Of a stretch of 64,000 nt of DNA, positions 41,830 through 50,345 are shown one piece after another. A program made the position numbers and the translations under genes. The notes under the pieces were generated by a model. It searched no databases. It saw only the letters and a program-made list of their open reading frames with translations, and was not told where the DNA came from. Each line of letters starts with the position of its first letter. Position 1 is the stretch's first letter. The stretch is from Verrucomicrobiota bacterium (GTDB lineage: Bacteria; Verrucomicrobiota; Verrucomicrobiia; Limisphaerales; UBA1319), in contig JAKLHY010000010.1 of assembly GCA_022709905.1 (NCBI GenBank), positions 1 through 64,000 on the forward strand, read 5' to 3'.

Positions 41830-44784
41830 ATGGAAACGACCCTTCCCATCTTGGACGCCGCCGATGCCCAGACGGTTGCCGCGGTCAGACTCGGCAACTG
41901 CGAACGCTACCGTGAACTCATCGAGCGCTACGAGCGCCGGGTTTTCGCGGTGGCCTGGGCGCGTTTGGGGGATCCCGACCTCGCCGAGGAAGCTACCCAG
42001 GAGGCGTTCATTCGGGGATATCGCCATCTGGCGCTCTTGGGCCAAGGAGGCCGATTCGCCGCCTGGATCACGGCCATTGCCCGTAACACTGCCATCAACC
42101 TGGGCTTGCGCCGACGTCACGAATTAAGAAAACGTGAACGCTGGGCCCTCGAGAATCTTCCCGCGCAAAGTCCCCTTGAATCCAATGATCCCAAAGAGGA
42201 GCCGATTTCTGCGGAGACGCTCCGGACCACAATGGCCGGGCTGCCGAATCATCATCGTGAGTGCCTGACGCTATATTATCTCGAAGGTCGGAGCATTGCG
42301 GACGCCGCCCAAACACTGGGGTTAACCGAGACCGCTTTCAAGACCCGGTTGCATCGCGCGCGGAACGCCTTGCGGACGCGTTTGGAAAGTGTGCTGGAAG
42401 AATCCCTCAAGCAGTTGGGTCCTCGCCGGACCCTGGCCCCGGCGATCATGGCGTTGCTGGTGGCTTCCCGAGCCGAGGCGGCTGCCGCGGGGATTGGGGG
42501 TGGGGGAGTCCTCCTGAAAGTCGCCTCTGGTCTGGCCAAAATCGTGCCGTTCCAGTTCCTCCTGGTTTTGTTCTGGTGTGCCAGCCAGATTCCCGGCCTC
42601 CTGCTGATGCTCTGGTTGGGCCGGCTTGACCAGCGTAATTACAGGGATCCCCAGGGTTTCCGTGCCCGGCTTTACCGGGAAGGATTTAATCGGATGCTGG
42701 TCATATTTCCCGTCCTCACAATCGCGATCTGGCTGATGGTTCACTGGCTTGTCCAGGCTTCAGGATGGGAGGGCTATGGGCGAGTGTTGGGGCTGCTGTT
42801 TACTGGGGTTCTTGCCCAACAAGCGCGTTTGCTCGTCATCAACCGGACACGATTCTTTGTTGGCCAGTTCGTCGCCCTAGTCCTGATGATTATAGGATGG
42901 ATGGGTCTTGGATTTCTCGGGTTCCCGTCCTGGGCTTTTTCCTTCTTCTTTGGCGCCTTTCTGATCCTGATGACCTGGGCCATGAAATACCGTCCTCAGC
43001 GCATGGACTACAGCCTGTTTCTCCGATTCGCCCAGGGCACTTTGCCTCCCTTGCCGCCAACCGGGCTGCCGGAACATAAACTGAATCGAACGCTGACCGC
43101 GGACGAACTGCTGGGTTTTGCCCGTTTTCTCGGTGAACGCTGGCTGGTCTGCGACTATCGGCGTGGCGTCGAAGGACTGAGGTTGCGACTCACGGCGGTG
43201 AAACCGAACAAATTCGCAGACTTGATCTCGATGTTCTGGGGCCGAAGCTCCATCCTGGCCGTGGATAACGATGGATCCGTTCGAGTATTCTTAGGAGGTC
43301 CGGACGCACAGCAGCTTGCGGAAATCCAAAATCCGAACGGCTCGGCGCCGGATCATCTCGAGGAGGGCGTGGCTCGAGTTGTGAAGATGAGCCTGACCCA
43401 TTATCTCGATCGGGATGTCGCAAGTGCCGAACATGCCTTGGGCGAGTTGGAAACGGAGACCATTTTCGTAGAAGCCCCCGAGCATAGCCGGGCGACGCGT
43501 TGGCGGGTTCGAATTATGGCCGGCTGCGTCACCCTCTGGATCGTCCTGATGTTGCTGGCCCGGTGGGCGGACTATAAGAAATCGACCACCCCTCCGCGGA
43601 ACCTCCAACCCGCAAGCATCACCGAGAGCCAGATCCGGTCAACCTTGGCGCGCCTGGGCCAAGATCGTGACCGCGAAGCGGCCGCCTGGCGGGAATGGGA
43701 TCAAGGCACCTTCATGCCCTTCAGCCTCCCGCCCAAACGCCTCTTCACATCGCAAGCGTGGCAAAACGTGATCACCCCCCTCTTCGGTCCGCAAACAACC
43801 GGCCTGGAACCTTCCATTCAGGATCCGCAAAAGTTGCATCGAACATTGCTAAGTCCCTTCGGGACGGGAACACTGTCCAAAGCCGTTCTCAGTGGCTTGA
43901 TTACGATGGATGATCTTACGAGCTGCGGAATCACGAAAGAATCGATGCGGCGCTACCTCCAGCAGCTGCCGCCGGGTGAGTTTGACGAGCTTACCCAGTT
44001 GCGGGAGGTGCAGGTTCGTGGGCAGAATTATACTTTTCTTTTGGTGGACGTTTTCTCATCCAATTTGCGTCTCTTAGCCCTGTTTGATTGTCTTGATCTT
44101 GTCGATCCTGTGCCAGCCACCGCATGGTTGCGCGCCCACCAGGTCTTGGAAGGCAATACGATGGAAGGCCGGATGCCGCTGACAGATCGCCGCGAGGTTC
44201 ACGGCCTCTTTCATTGCATGAATGAACCGTTGCGCGATACATATAACGCCCTGACTGTGCTCTCGCTTCTGGGGGGGCTGGATCAGATTGACCGGGCCGC
44301 TTGCCGGGACGGTCTGCTTCGCTTGCACCGGGGCAAAGGCTTCTTCCGCCTGGAGCCCCATCGCAATCCGGGCCTTGTGATCTTCGGATGGGCCCGCGAA
44401 ACGGCCTTTGCCTTTGAGTCGCTCCGGATGCTTGACGCGCTGGACCACGTGAAAGATCTGGATCAGTGGGTGTTCCTCTCCCCTGCGATCAACCGGGATC
44501 CCACGGAAGACGGCATGCGTCTGATAGGCCTCATGGAAATCGAGGCTTGGATCTATCAACAGCGGCTTGAGATCATCCTCGAGAACCGCCGGCAGGATCC
44601 CCAGCGCCCCGTCGTCTCTTTGTTCGCTCCCGATTTTCGTTCCGGGATTGCGGCATCGCAAAGCCACCTCGTTCCGCGCAGCGGAACATCATCTAACGAA
44701 GCTGCGCCTCAAATCTATGACAGGGGTCAAGGCGTTATGAAAGAACTTCACGTGATGGATCGGTTTGAGACGCAGCTTCGTTAG
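41830..44784 (+). CDS. ECF sigma factor fused to a multipass membrane region and alpha-toroid-like domain
   Basis: 984 residues. Residues 1-190 are a complete ECF sigma factor: region 2 (ERYERRVFAVAWARLGDPDLAEEATQEAFIRGYRHL, then WITAIARNTAINLGLRRR) and region 4 (LRTTMAGLPNHHRECLTLYYLEGRSIADAAQTLGLTETAFKTRLHRAR). About six hydrophobic segments follow (roughly 210-400), then a soluble part with another helix (IMAGCVTLWIVLMLLARW). The C-terminal 350 residues hold repeats such as DTYNALTVLSLLGGLDQIDRAACRDGLLRLHRGKGFF and ARETAFAFESLRMLDAL, like the prenyltransferase-beta/terpene-cyclase alpha-toroid. The sigma part would be membrane-tethered and may sense through the C-terminus or be released by proteolysis (inference). 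The last 31 residues come from a repeat element. Confidence 0.8.
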   Translation: METTLPILDAADAQTVAAVRLGNCERYRELIERYERRVFAVAWARLGDPDLAEEATQEAFIRGYRHLALLGQGGRFAAWITAIARNTAINLGLRRRHELRKRERWALENLPAQSPLESNDPKEEPISAETLRTTMAGLPNHHRECLTLYYLEGRSIADAAQTLGLTETAFKTRLHRARNALRTRLESVLEESLKQLGPRRTLAPAIMALLVASRAEAAAAGIGGGGVLLKVASGLAKIVPFQFLLVLFWCASQIPGLLLMLWLGRLDQRNYRDPQGFRARLYREGFNRMLVIFPVLTIAIWLMVHWLVQASGWEGYGRVLGLLFTGVLAQQARLLVINRTRFFVGQFVALVLMIIGWMGLGFLGFPSWAFSFFFGAFLILMTWAMKYRPQRMDYSLFLRFAQGTLPPLPPTGLPEHKLNRTLTADELLGFARFLGERWLVCDYRRGVEGLRLRLTAVKPNKFADLISMFWGRSSILAVDNDGSVRVFLGGPDAQQLAEIQNPNGSAPDHLEEGVARVVKMSLTHYLDRDVASAEHALGELETETIFVEAPEHSRATRWRVRIMAGCVTLWIVLMLLARWADYKKSTTPPRNLQPASITESQIRSTLARLGQDRDREAAAWREWDQGTFMPFSLPPKRLFTSQAWQNVITPLFGPQTTGLEPSIQDPQKLHRTLLSPFGTGTLSKAVLSGLITMDDLTSCGITKESMRRYLQQLPPGEFDELTQLREVQVRGQNYTFLLVDVFSSNLRLLALFDCLDLVDPVPATAWLRAHQVLEGNTMEGRMPLTDRREVHGLFHCMNEPLRDTYNALTVLSLLGGLDQIDRAACRDGLLRLHRGKGFFRLEPHRNPGLVIFGWARETAFAFESLRMLDALDHVKDLDQWVFLSPAINRDPTEDGMRLIGLMEIEAWIYQQRLEIILENRRQDPQRPVVSLFAPDFRSGIAASQSHLVPRSGTSSNEAAPQIYDRGQGVMKELHVMDRFETQLR
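44693..44784. repeat. 92-bp inverted-repeat element at the 3' end of the sigma-fusion gene
   Basis: Arms of 21 bases (44693-44713 and 44764-44784) are reverse complements with one mismatch: CTAACGAAGCTGCG... and its partner ending CGCAGCTTCGTTAG. The 50-base core lacks a transposase. The right arm supplies the gene's TAG stop, so the element is read as the protein's last 31 residues. It looks like a miniature or REP-like mobile element. Confidence 0.8.
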
Positions 44785-44849
44785 ACCGATTGGCAAAAGA
44801 TCTTTCCAGGATGGTGGAACCGAGGGGGCGCGGGAGAGTGGCCCTGTGA

Positions 44850-45545
44850 CTACTCTCCTTCTCTCTTGCGACTCAGGACTTGAATCTCCTTTTTCAGAAG
44901 TAGGGAAATCCGATGTCTCGTCACATACACACGCGCCAGGCTTACCCCTAAGCTTCGCGCCACCTCCCGGGCCGGCCATCCCTGGATCGCGTAAAGGTCG
45001 AAGATCTGAAACGGCTTTTCCTCCACCTCGGCTTTCACACGCCCTAGCGCCCGCTCGAAGAGATCCTTCTTCCACTCCTCCTCCCAGAGAGTGGCCAGCC
45101 CTTTACCTGCGATATCAGGGATGCGTTCAACGGTGCTGGTCCGATCGGTTTCGCCCGGTTTTCGGTGGATTGAGGCGTCTTGGGGATGGCGTTTGCGCAA
45201 TTGGTCTTGGATGCGCCACAGGGTTAAGTTAAACATCCAGGTTTTGAAGGAGCATTGCTTTGGATCATACTTGAACTCGGGCAGGTTGCGCGCCACCGTG
45301 ATCACCGTTTCCTGCACGACGTCTTCAGCCTCGGTCGGAGTCAAACCATGTTTGAGGGCGAAGCTGAAGATCAGTTTGCGATAAGTCGAGTAGAACTCCT
45401 GCCAACTGCCTTGGTCCTCCAAGTCTTTCAGTCGTTCCAACAAACTGGCATGTGTGGCCAGTGAATCTGACTTCTGCCCTTGCATAACTGCCAAGACCTC
45501 TGCCAGTTCAACGGCTGATTCCTGAGATTCTTTCAAAATGTTCAT
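44850..45545 (-). CDS. ECF-type sigma factor overlapping the WD40 kinase gene
   Basis: 231 residues from MNILKESQESAVELAEVL; a longer frame runs back into the kinase gene. A 35-residue N-terminal extension precedes region 2 (WQEFYSTYRKLIFSFALKHGLTPTEAEDVVQETVITVARNL, SFKTWMFNLTLWRIQDQLRKR). A loop carries DRTSTVERIPDI, and region 4 reads EVEEKPFQIFDLYAIQGWPAREVARSLGVSLARVYVTRHRISLLLKKEI. Its ATG overlaps the kinase stop codon (ATGA), so it is translated together with the kinase. Thr/Ser residues in the extension or the loop could be phosphorylated by that kinase (inference). Confidence 0.88.
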   Translation of the reverse strand: MNILKESQESAVELAEVLAVMQGQKSDSLATHASLLERLKDLEDQGSWQEFYSTYRKLIFSFALKHGLTPTEAEDVVQETVITVARNLPEFKYDPKQCSFKTWMFNLTLWRIQDQLRKRHPQDASIHRKPGETDRTSTVERIPDIAGKGLATLWEEEWKKDLFERALGRVKAEVEEKPFQIFDLYAIQGWPAREVARSLGVSLARVYVTRHRISLLLKKEIQVLSRKREGE

Positions 45546-48500
45546 TCGACCGTGATGGCGAAGACCAGTGGCGAGGACGCTCCCTCGCCGGCGCGTAATG
45601 TGAGGGTCTGGACAATGTCCTGTCCTTGGTTGGCCGGCAGATCCCAGGTCGTGCGGGTGAGATAGAGGCATTCTTTCTGACGCGCCGGTCCCGGAAAGCA
45701 TCCAGACCACACCGTGGCACAGTGCAGATTGGATGATATCCCCGCCCAGGCCGGCTTTGACAATGTATAAAAAAAGCTCCCCACATAGGGAGGCAGATCC
45801 TCCGGATTATGCAGATTTACTTTGGCGGTTGCTCCGCTGGCATAGGTGATTTGGTAGGTGCCGGCTTGCTCACGGATCCCCAGGATGTCGATGGTCTGAT
45901 CGGCCGCATGCAGAAAATGGAGGCGGCGGCAGGCGCGGCCTATCGGAATCGTGACGGGCTCAGAGTCTTGGAGTTGAATGATGCCACGCACATCGAATCC
46001 GGTCCCGCTGAAGTAATGCACTCCACTGGTTAGTTCTCGAAATGTGAGATTGGGCTGGTTGGTGGCTAGCCGCGCGCCGAGTGGCAGATCATAAAACCGT
46101 TCGAGATCCAGCATCTCCGGGGTGGCCCAGGGCGGGCGAGGCAGATAAACCGACCAACGGGATCGCCCGTTGAGAATGGCAGTTTCCACTTTCCGAGCGG
46201 CCTGTCGGGCATAGGCGAGGCGGGACTTTGGGGAGATTGGAGATTTCAAATCTAAAATTTCAGACTCCGAATCAAGGGCGTGTTCCCAGTGGAACACGGC
46301 CGATTCCCAATCCATGGCTCGTTCGGCGATCTCGGCTTGGTGGATATGCCATCGTGCCTCTCGCGCACCATCGGCTGCAAAATCGTCAGGATATGACCGC
46401 TTGAGCTGGGCGATTAGTGCCTCGCGCTTGACGTTGTCGATCGAGGCCATGCCGCCCTCGCTATCCAGTTGTTGGCCGCTGATCAGGGCGGCCCATTCCG
46501 ACAAGGTTCGTCGATCCCGGATATCCGGCTTAAGCTTGGGCACGGCATGGTTCGTCATTACCGCGTCGTACCTCACAGGCATCGGTGGTTCGGCCAGCAG
46601 ATGGGTGCGATAATCCCAAATCCAGGCGCGCGAATCCGAGCTCTCGGCGATCAATTGCAGGTCGTCTGCGGTGAAGGCAACACGGCGCAAGGGAGCTTGA
46701 TCCGGATCCACGAGCGAATACTGGCCTGCGGGTGTCGTTACCGCGATTCCTTGGGCCGTGATCTCAGCAGCCAGGCTTCCATTCCTGGAGGTCGCCGACG
46801 TTTGGTCCGTACGCAGCACCGGAACGGCCAGGACTTTGTCGCTCATGCCGCTTAATTTCCACAGCACGACTTGGCCTTCGGCCTCGAGGAGAAGTAGTTG
46901 TGATCCATCGGCACTGAAGCACGCCAAGGTGCCTGGCAAAGGCGCGCCGAACGGTGCTCGCTGGATGACGTCCCATAAACGAACCTTGCCATCGGCTGAG
47001 CACGACGCCACGTAGCGTCCATCAGGACTGAAAGCGATGCCGATCACTTCGAAACGGTTTGCGAACAGGGCGGGGGCTTTGGCCAGATCGTCTAAATCCC
47101 AGATCACCAGGTCGTGATCGTCGCGCACGGCCGCCAACCGGCATCCCATCGGACTAAACCGCGGATGTTTGAACGACCTTACGGAGGCGAGGGTGTGCGC
47201 CACTTCCCAGTCTTTCGTTCGGATCAGCTCGATGCCCTCCCCATCATGGCTTACGGCCAGAAAACGGTTGTCCGGACTGAAGCGTACCCCAGTCGCGAGG
47301 ATCCGTGAAGCGTGGGTTTCTATTCCATCCGGTCGCATGCGGTTATCTTCATGAGGAGTGGATTCGGCTGTCTTCGCGGATTCTGTTTCTGGCCCTCGTC
47401 TGTGCGGAGTAACTTGATGACCGTTTTCCAGGCTCCAGATTTGACATGCCTTTGTATTCAGTACGCAGGCGAGATGCCTCACATTGGGACTTATGTCGAA
47501 GTCATCGATGATGTTATTGATCTGGAGCTGCAAGGACGGGACTCTTCGCTCGTTCGCCATGGTGGCATCTTGTTGGTTGGCGATGTCGCAAAGCCGAATG
47601 GCACCATCCCAGGATGGCAGAACGAGCCATCGGTCTTGAACGACCACGAGTGGATCGCTGGCTAAAACGGGCGAAAGTGTGGGGCGGGCCAAACACAAGC
47701 CAGCGTATCGATACGGCGCCCGTGCCGAGATGAGATCCGCTTCGATCTCAAAGGTAAATCCAGGAAAGACCTCAAATTGCTCCCGCCACACAGCACCCAT
47801 CCAGCCTAATTGCGCCCGAGGCAGATTGTCACAGGTTATCCTTAACTGCCCACGAATGGCTTCAAAGGTGTTGCTCGAGTCGGGTGGACGCGGATACTCC
47901 CAATGAGTGAGTGCCCCACTGGAAAAGTCGTCCAACACCCGCCAGGGCGCTTCCTGCCCGCCCGTGGGATATCGACGCACCCTCAGGTTATCCCAAACCA
48001 TCTCGCCGGTGTCGCCTGGCTTTTTTCCGGTGGCTGAGTTGAGTAATGCAATGAACACGCGTCCCCATATGGGATTACGCAAAACGTCGGTGCCTTCGTC
48101 GAAGGCTTCGGCTTGAGGCGAATCATGGAATTCGCTCGCATAAAAGATTTCGCCATCCGGCGGAGTGTGTCGCACCTCGGACCGGATCCTCAAGGTATCC
48201 TGCAGACCGATCAGCTTAAGACTCAACGTCAAGTTTTCAAATGGACCCTTGAAGTCTTGCATTTGAAGGTAGCAAGGGCCTGCCTTGGAAAGATAAACTT
48301 TCTGCAGCCTTTCGTTGATGCAGAGAGCGTAGGAGTCTGAACCGAATCCTAATGCGCGATCAAAGCTCATCGGATTACTCCCTGGGCTTGCCAAGTTCCA
48401 CAGGTGCGCCTTCTGTCCTAAAGTGGCCGTAACGATCTCGTTTCCAGAAGGGAGGATTCGACAAAACACGACCGGGAAGTGATGATCCAGCTTCCGGATC

Positions 48501-49969
48501 AGTCGGCCCGATAGCGCGTCCCATAGCCGCACGACGCCGTCTTCATGGGCCGTCGCAACGATCCTTCCGTCGCGGCTGAGGTCGATCCACAAGGCTTTGT
48601 TCTTCGGGACCAGGAATTGGGCCACGGGCACCGGGCAACGTTCCAGGACACTCGCCATCCGTGCCCGATGCACCGGTTCGCGGATGGGATCACCCGCATC
48701 CAACTCCAGGGCCCCCGCCAGCCAGGGCAGCGCAGCCAGATACTCGCCCTGAACCATGAGCCGCGTGGCTTCGTTCGCACGAAGTTGGGCCAGATGACGC
48801 CGGGCAATGCGATGCGCCCGCCAACTCTGCCACCAGGCCGCGGAAAACAGTAGCCCCACAGCCAAGGTGACCGCGGCGGCGCGTCGCAGGAAAACGTGAT
48901 GCCGTTCCAACCGGCGCAAGCGCTTGACCGAATCACCGTGCTCCAACAAGGCCAGGTCGGCCAGCAGATCCGCTGCCCGATGATAACGCCGGTCGGTGTC
49001 CTTCGCGCACGCCTTCAACAACACCTCATTGAATTCGAGTAATTCGACCGAATCCGGCAGTTCGCGCAGCTTGGCTGGCAGACGCGGATATTCCCCGCGG
49101 CTCATGCCGGTGCTTACTTCGTAAAGGAGTTTACCCAGGCTATAGAGGTCGGCTTGGGGATTGCCCGGCCCTTCCGGCGGTAGATAACCTTCAGTGCCGA
49201 CGATCGAGTGCGAATCGCCCACCGTGGCCACCAGCCCGATGTCGGCCAGCTTCGGCACACCGTGAACGAAGATGACATTCGAGGGCTTGACATCCCGGTG
49301 CACCAGCTTCTGATCGTGCAGGTGTTTCAACGCCGACGCCAGTGCGCCGGCCAAGGATACGCACTCACGCACCGGCAACTGCCCGCGATCTTCCAAGTCC
49401 TGCTGCAGCGTGCGCGGGACGTATTTTTCTGGATCTAACACTGGGACAGTGGAACGTGAGCATTGAGAATCTCCGAGCTCATTTCGGGGCATCTCATCCC
49501 TCTGCCGTTGCTCCTCACCCTCCCTGGGGACTGCCTCCGTTATCCCCATTCTTGCATTCCGCACTCCACATTCCGCGTTGGCGTCGTCCGCTAACTCCGT
49601 GACGTAGTAGAAGTAACCCTCCCGTTGCCCCACATGGAGGATCTGCATCAGGTTGGGGTGAGATCGTGAAACCGGTTCATACTTCAACAAACCTTCGTAT
49701 TCGCGCGCAAATGGCCGGTTTCGCGTGAAATCTTCCCGATGTACAATTTTAACCGCGCGGTAGGTTCCCATGACGTTGCGGGCTAGCCATACGGCTCCGT
49801 AGGCGCCATGCCCGATACAGCGGAGCAGTTCGTGATCAGGGATGGAAAACAGCTCGGGACCAGGTTTCCCGCCGGTGGCCAGCTCGGGAGAAGGCTGCGA
49901 TGATTTCTGGCCGGAAGTATTCATGTCCCCTTTCGCTCCCTGCCCCGGCTCTGGTGCCGATGAGCTCAT
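45542..49969 (-). CDS. Ser/Thr protein kinase with transmembrane helix, WD40 repeats and an inserted lectin-like segment
   Basis: 1475 residues; a second ATG at 49924 is possible. The kinase domain (about 46-345) has GHGAYGAVW, K74 in AVKIV, HRDVKPSN (D226) and DIG in place of DFG (D243). It is split by a low-similarity insert at 131-178 that looks repeat-derived. One transmembrane helix lies at about 360-380. WD40-type blades follow (RIVATAHEDGVVRLWDALSG; AHLWNLASPG; RYVASCSADGKVRLWDV). The propeller is interrupted at about 540-770 by a segment (LTLSLKLIGLQDTLRIRSEV, MVWDNLRVRRY, WRVLDDFSSGALTHWEY) resembling the secreted proteins encoded upstream. The C-terminal 250 residues form another beta-rich domain. 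Probably a surface sensor kinase for the overlapping sigma factor. Confidence 0.85.
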   Translation of the reverse strand: MSSSAPEPGQGAKGDMNTSGQKSSQPSPELATGGKPGPELFSIPDHELLRCIGHGAYGAVWLARNVMGTYRAVKIVHREDFTRNRPFAREYEGLLKYEPVSRSHPNLMQILHVGQREGYFYYVTELADDANAECGVRNARMGITEAVPREGEEQRQRDEMPRNELGDSQCSRSTVPVLDPEKYVPRTLQQDLEDRGQLPVRECVSLAGALASALKHLHDQKLVHRDVKPSNVIFVHGVPKLADIGLVATVGDSHSIVGTEGYLPPEGPGNPQADLYSLGKLLYEVSTGMSRGEYPRLPAKLRELPDSVELLEFNEVLLKACAKDTDRRYHRAADLLADLALLEHGDSVKRLRRLERHHVFLRRAAAVTLAVGLLFSAAWWQSWRAHRIARRHLAQLRANEATRLMVQGEYLAALPWLAGALELDAGDPIREPVHRARMASVLERCPVPVAQFLVPKNKALWIDLSRDGRIVATAHEDGVVRLWDALSGRLIRKLDHHFPVVFCRILPSGNEIVTATLGQKAHLWNLASPGSNPMSFDRALGFGSDSYALCINERLQKVYLSKAGPCYLQMQDFKGPFENLTLSLKLIGLQDTLRIRSEVRHTPPDGEIFYASEFHDSPQAEAFDEGTDVLRNPIWGRVFIALLNSATGKKPGDTGEMVWDNLRVRRYPTGGQEAPWRVLDDFSSGALTHWEYPRPPDSSNTFEAIRGQLRITCDNLPRAQLGWMGAVWREQFEVFPGFTFEIEADLISARAPYRYAGLCLARPTLSPVLASDPLVVVQDRWLVLPSWDGAIRLCDIANQQDATMANERRVPSLQLQINNIIDDFDISPNVRHLACVLNTKACQIWSLENGHQVTPHRRGPETESAKTAESTPHEDNRMRPDGIETHASRILATGVRFSPDNRFLAVSHDGEGIELIRTKDWEVAHTLASVRSFKHPRFSPMGCRLAAVRDDHDLVIWDLDDLAKAPALFANRFEVIGIAFSPDGRYVASCSADGKVRLWDVIQRAPFGAPLPGTLACFSADGSQLLLLEAEGQVVLWKLSGMSDKVLAVPVLRTDQTSATSRNGSLAAEITAQGIAVTTPAGQYSLVDPDQAPLRRVAFTADDLQLIAESSDSRAWIWDYRTHLLAEPPMPVRYDAVMTNHAVPKLKPDIRDRRTLSEWAALISGQQLDSEGGMASIDNVKREALIAQLKRSYPDDFAADGAREARWHIHQAEIAERAMDWESAVFHWEHALDSESEILDLKSPISPKSRLAYARQAARKVETAILNGRSRWSVYLPRPPWATPEMLDLERFYDLPLGARLATNQPNLTFRELTSGVHYFSGTGFDVRGIIQLQDSEPVTIPIGRACRRLHFLHAADQTIDILGIREQAGTYQITYASGATAKVNLHNPEDLPPYVGSFFYTLSKPAWAGISSNLHCATVWSGCFPGPARQKECLYLTRTTWDLPANQGQDIVQTLTLRAGEGASSPLVFAITVE
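46230..46273. repeat. Dispersed AT-rich repeat inside the kinase gene (C-terminal part)
   Basis: The sequence GGAGATTGGAGATTTCAAAT continues into CTAAAATTTCAGA, a low-complexity alternation of ATTT and GAAAT units far AT-richer than its surroundings. It is translated in frame as ESEILDLKSPISPKS between two normal helices. It looks like one of the intergenic repeats common in this group, captured by the gene. Confidence 0.5.
49548..49581. repeat. Dispersed ATTCCGCA-type repeat inside the kinase domain
   Basis: Repeated CATTCCGCACTCCACATTCCGC-like units encode NAECGVRNAR in the kinase reading frame. They lie within a roughly 48-residue insert (49435-49580) between the expected beta-5 strand and the following helix, with no counterpart in normal kinases. 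Confidence 0.5.
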
Positions 49970-50092
49970 AGCCCGCCCTTCTTGTTATTCCTGGATCCAG
50001 GACTATCAAGGATAACACCACATCGGACAAAGAAGAGCAAGGGAAGAACAACGTCAGCCAGATGGTTTACGTTGGAACGGTCGGTTCCCCCA

Positions 50093-50152
50093 GGAGGGCA
50101 TTGCTCCGTCAATGCCCGATAAGTTTAGGGCAGTGACGGAGCACTGCCCTCC
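50093..50152. repeat. REP-like palindromic repeat upstream of the secreted-protein cassette
   Basis: Nineteen-base arms (GGAGGGCATTGCTCCGTCA and TGACGGAGCACTGCCCTCC) pair with one mismatch, and an inner TGCCC/GGGCA extends the hairpin around a ten-base loop. There is no coding potential. It lies in the divergent interval between the kinase and the first secreted-protein gene. Confidence 0.75.
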
Positions 50153-50345
50153 ACCCCAAACGATTACACCTCGGCATAAATTATCCAGAAAATATCTGTA
50201 AGATCGGCATATTCCCCTCGTTTAACCGGCTAAACCAACCCAACCAACCGGGTAATCCCATGCGATTGCCCGGCACAGAGGTATGAGTTGGTGGCCGGGG
50301 TCGCCCGGGCCAAGGATGAGTTACTGGCCGGGAAAGGTGTTACAT

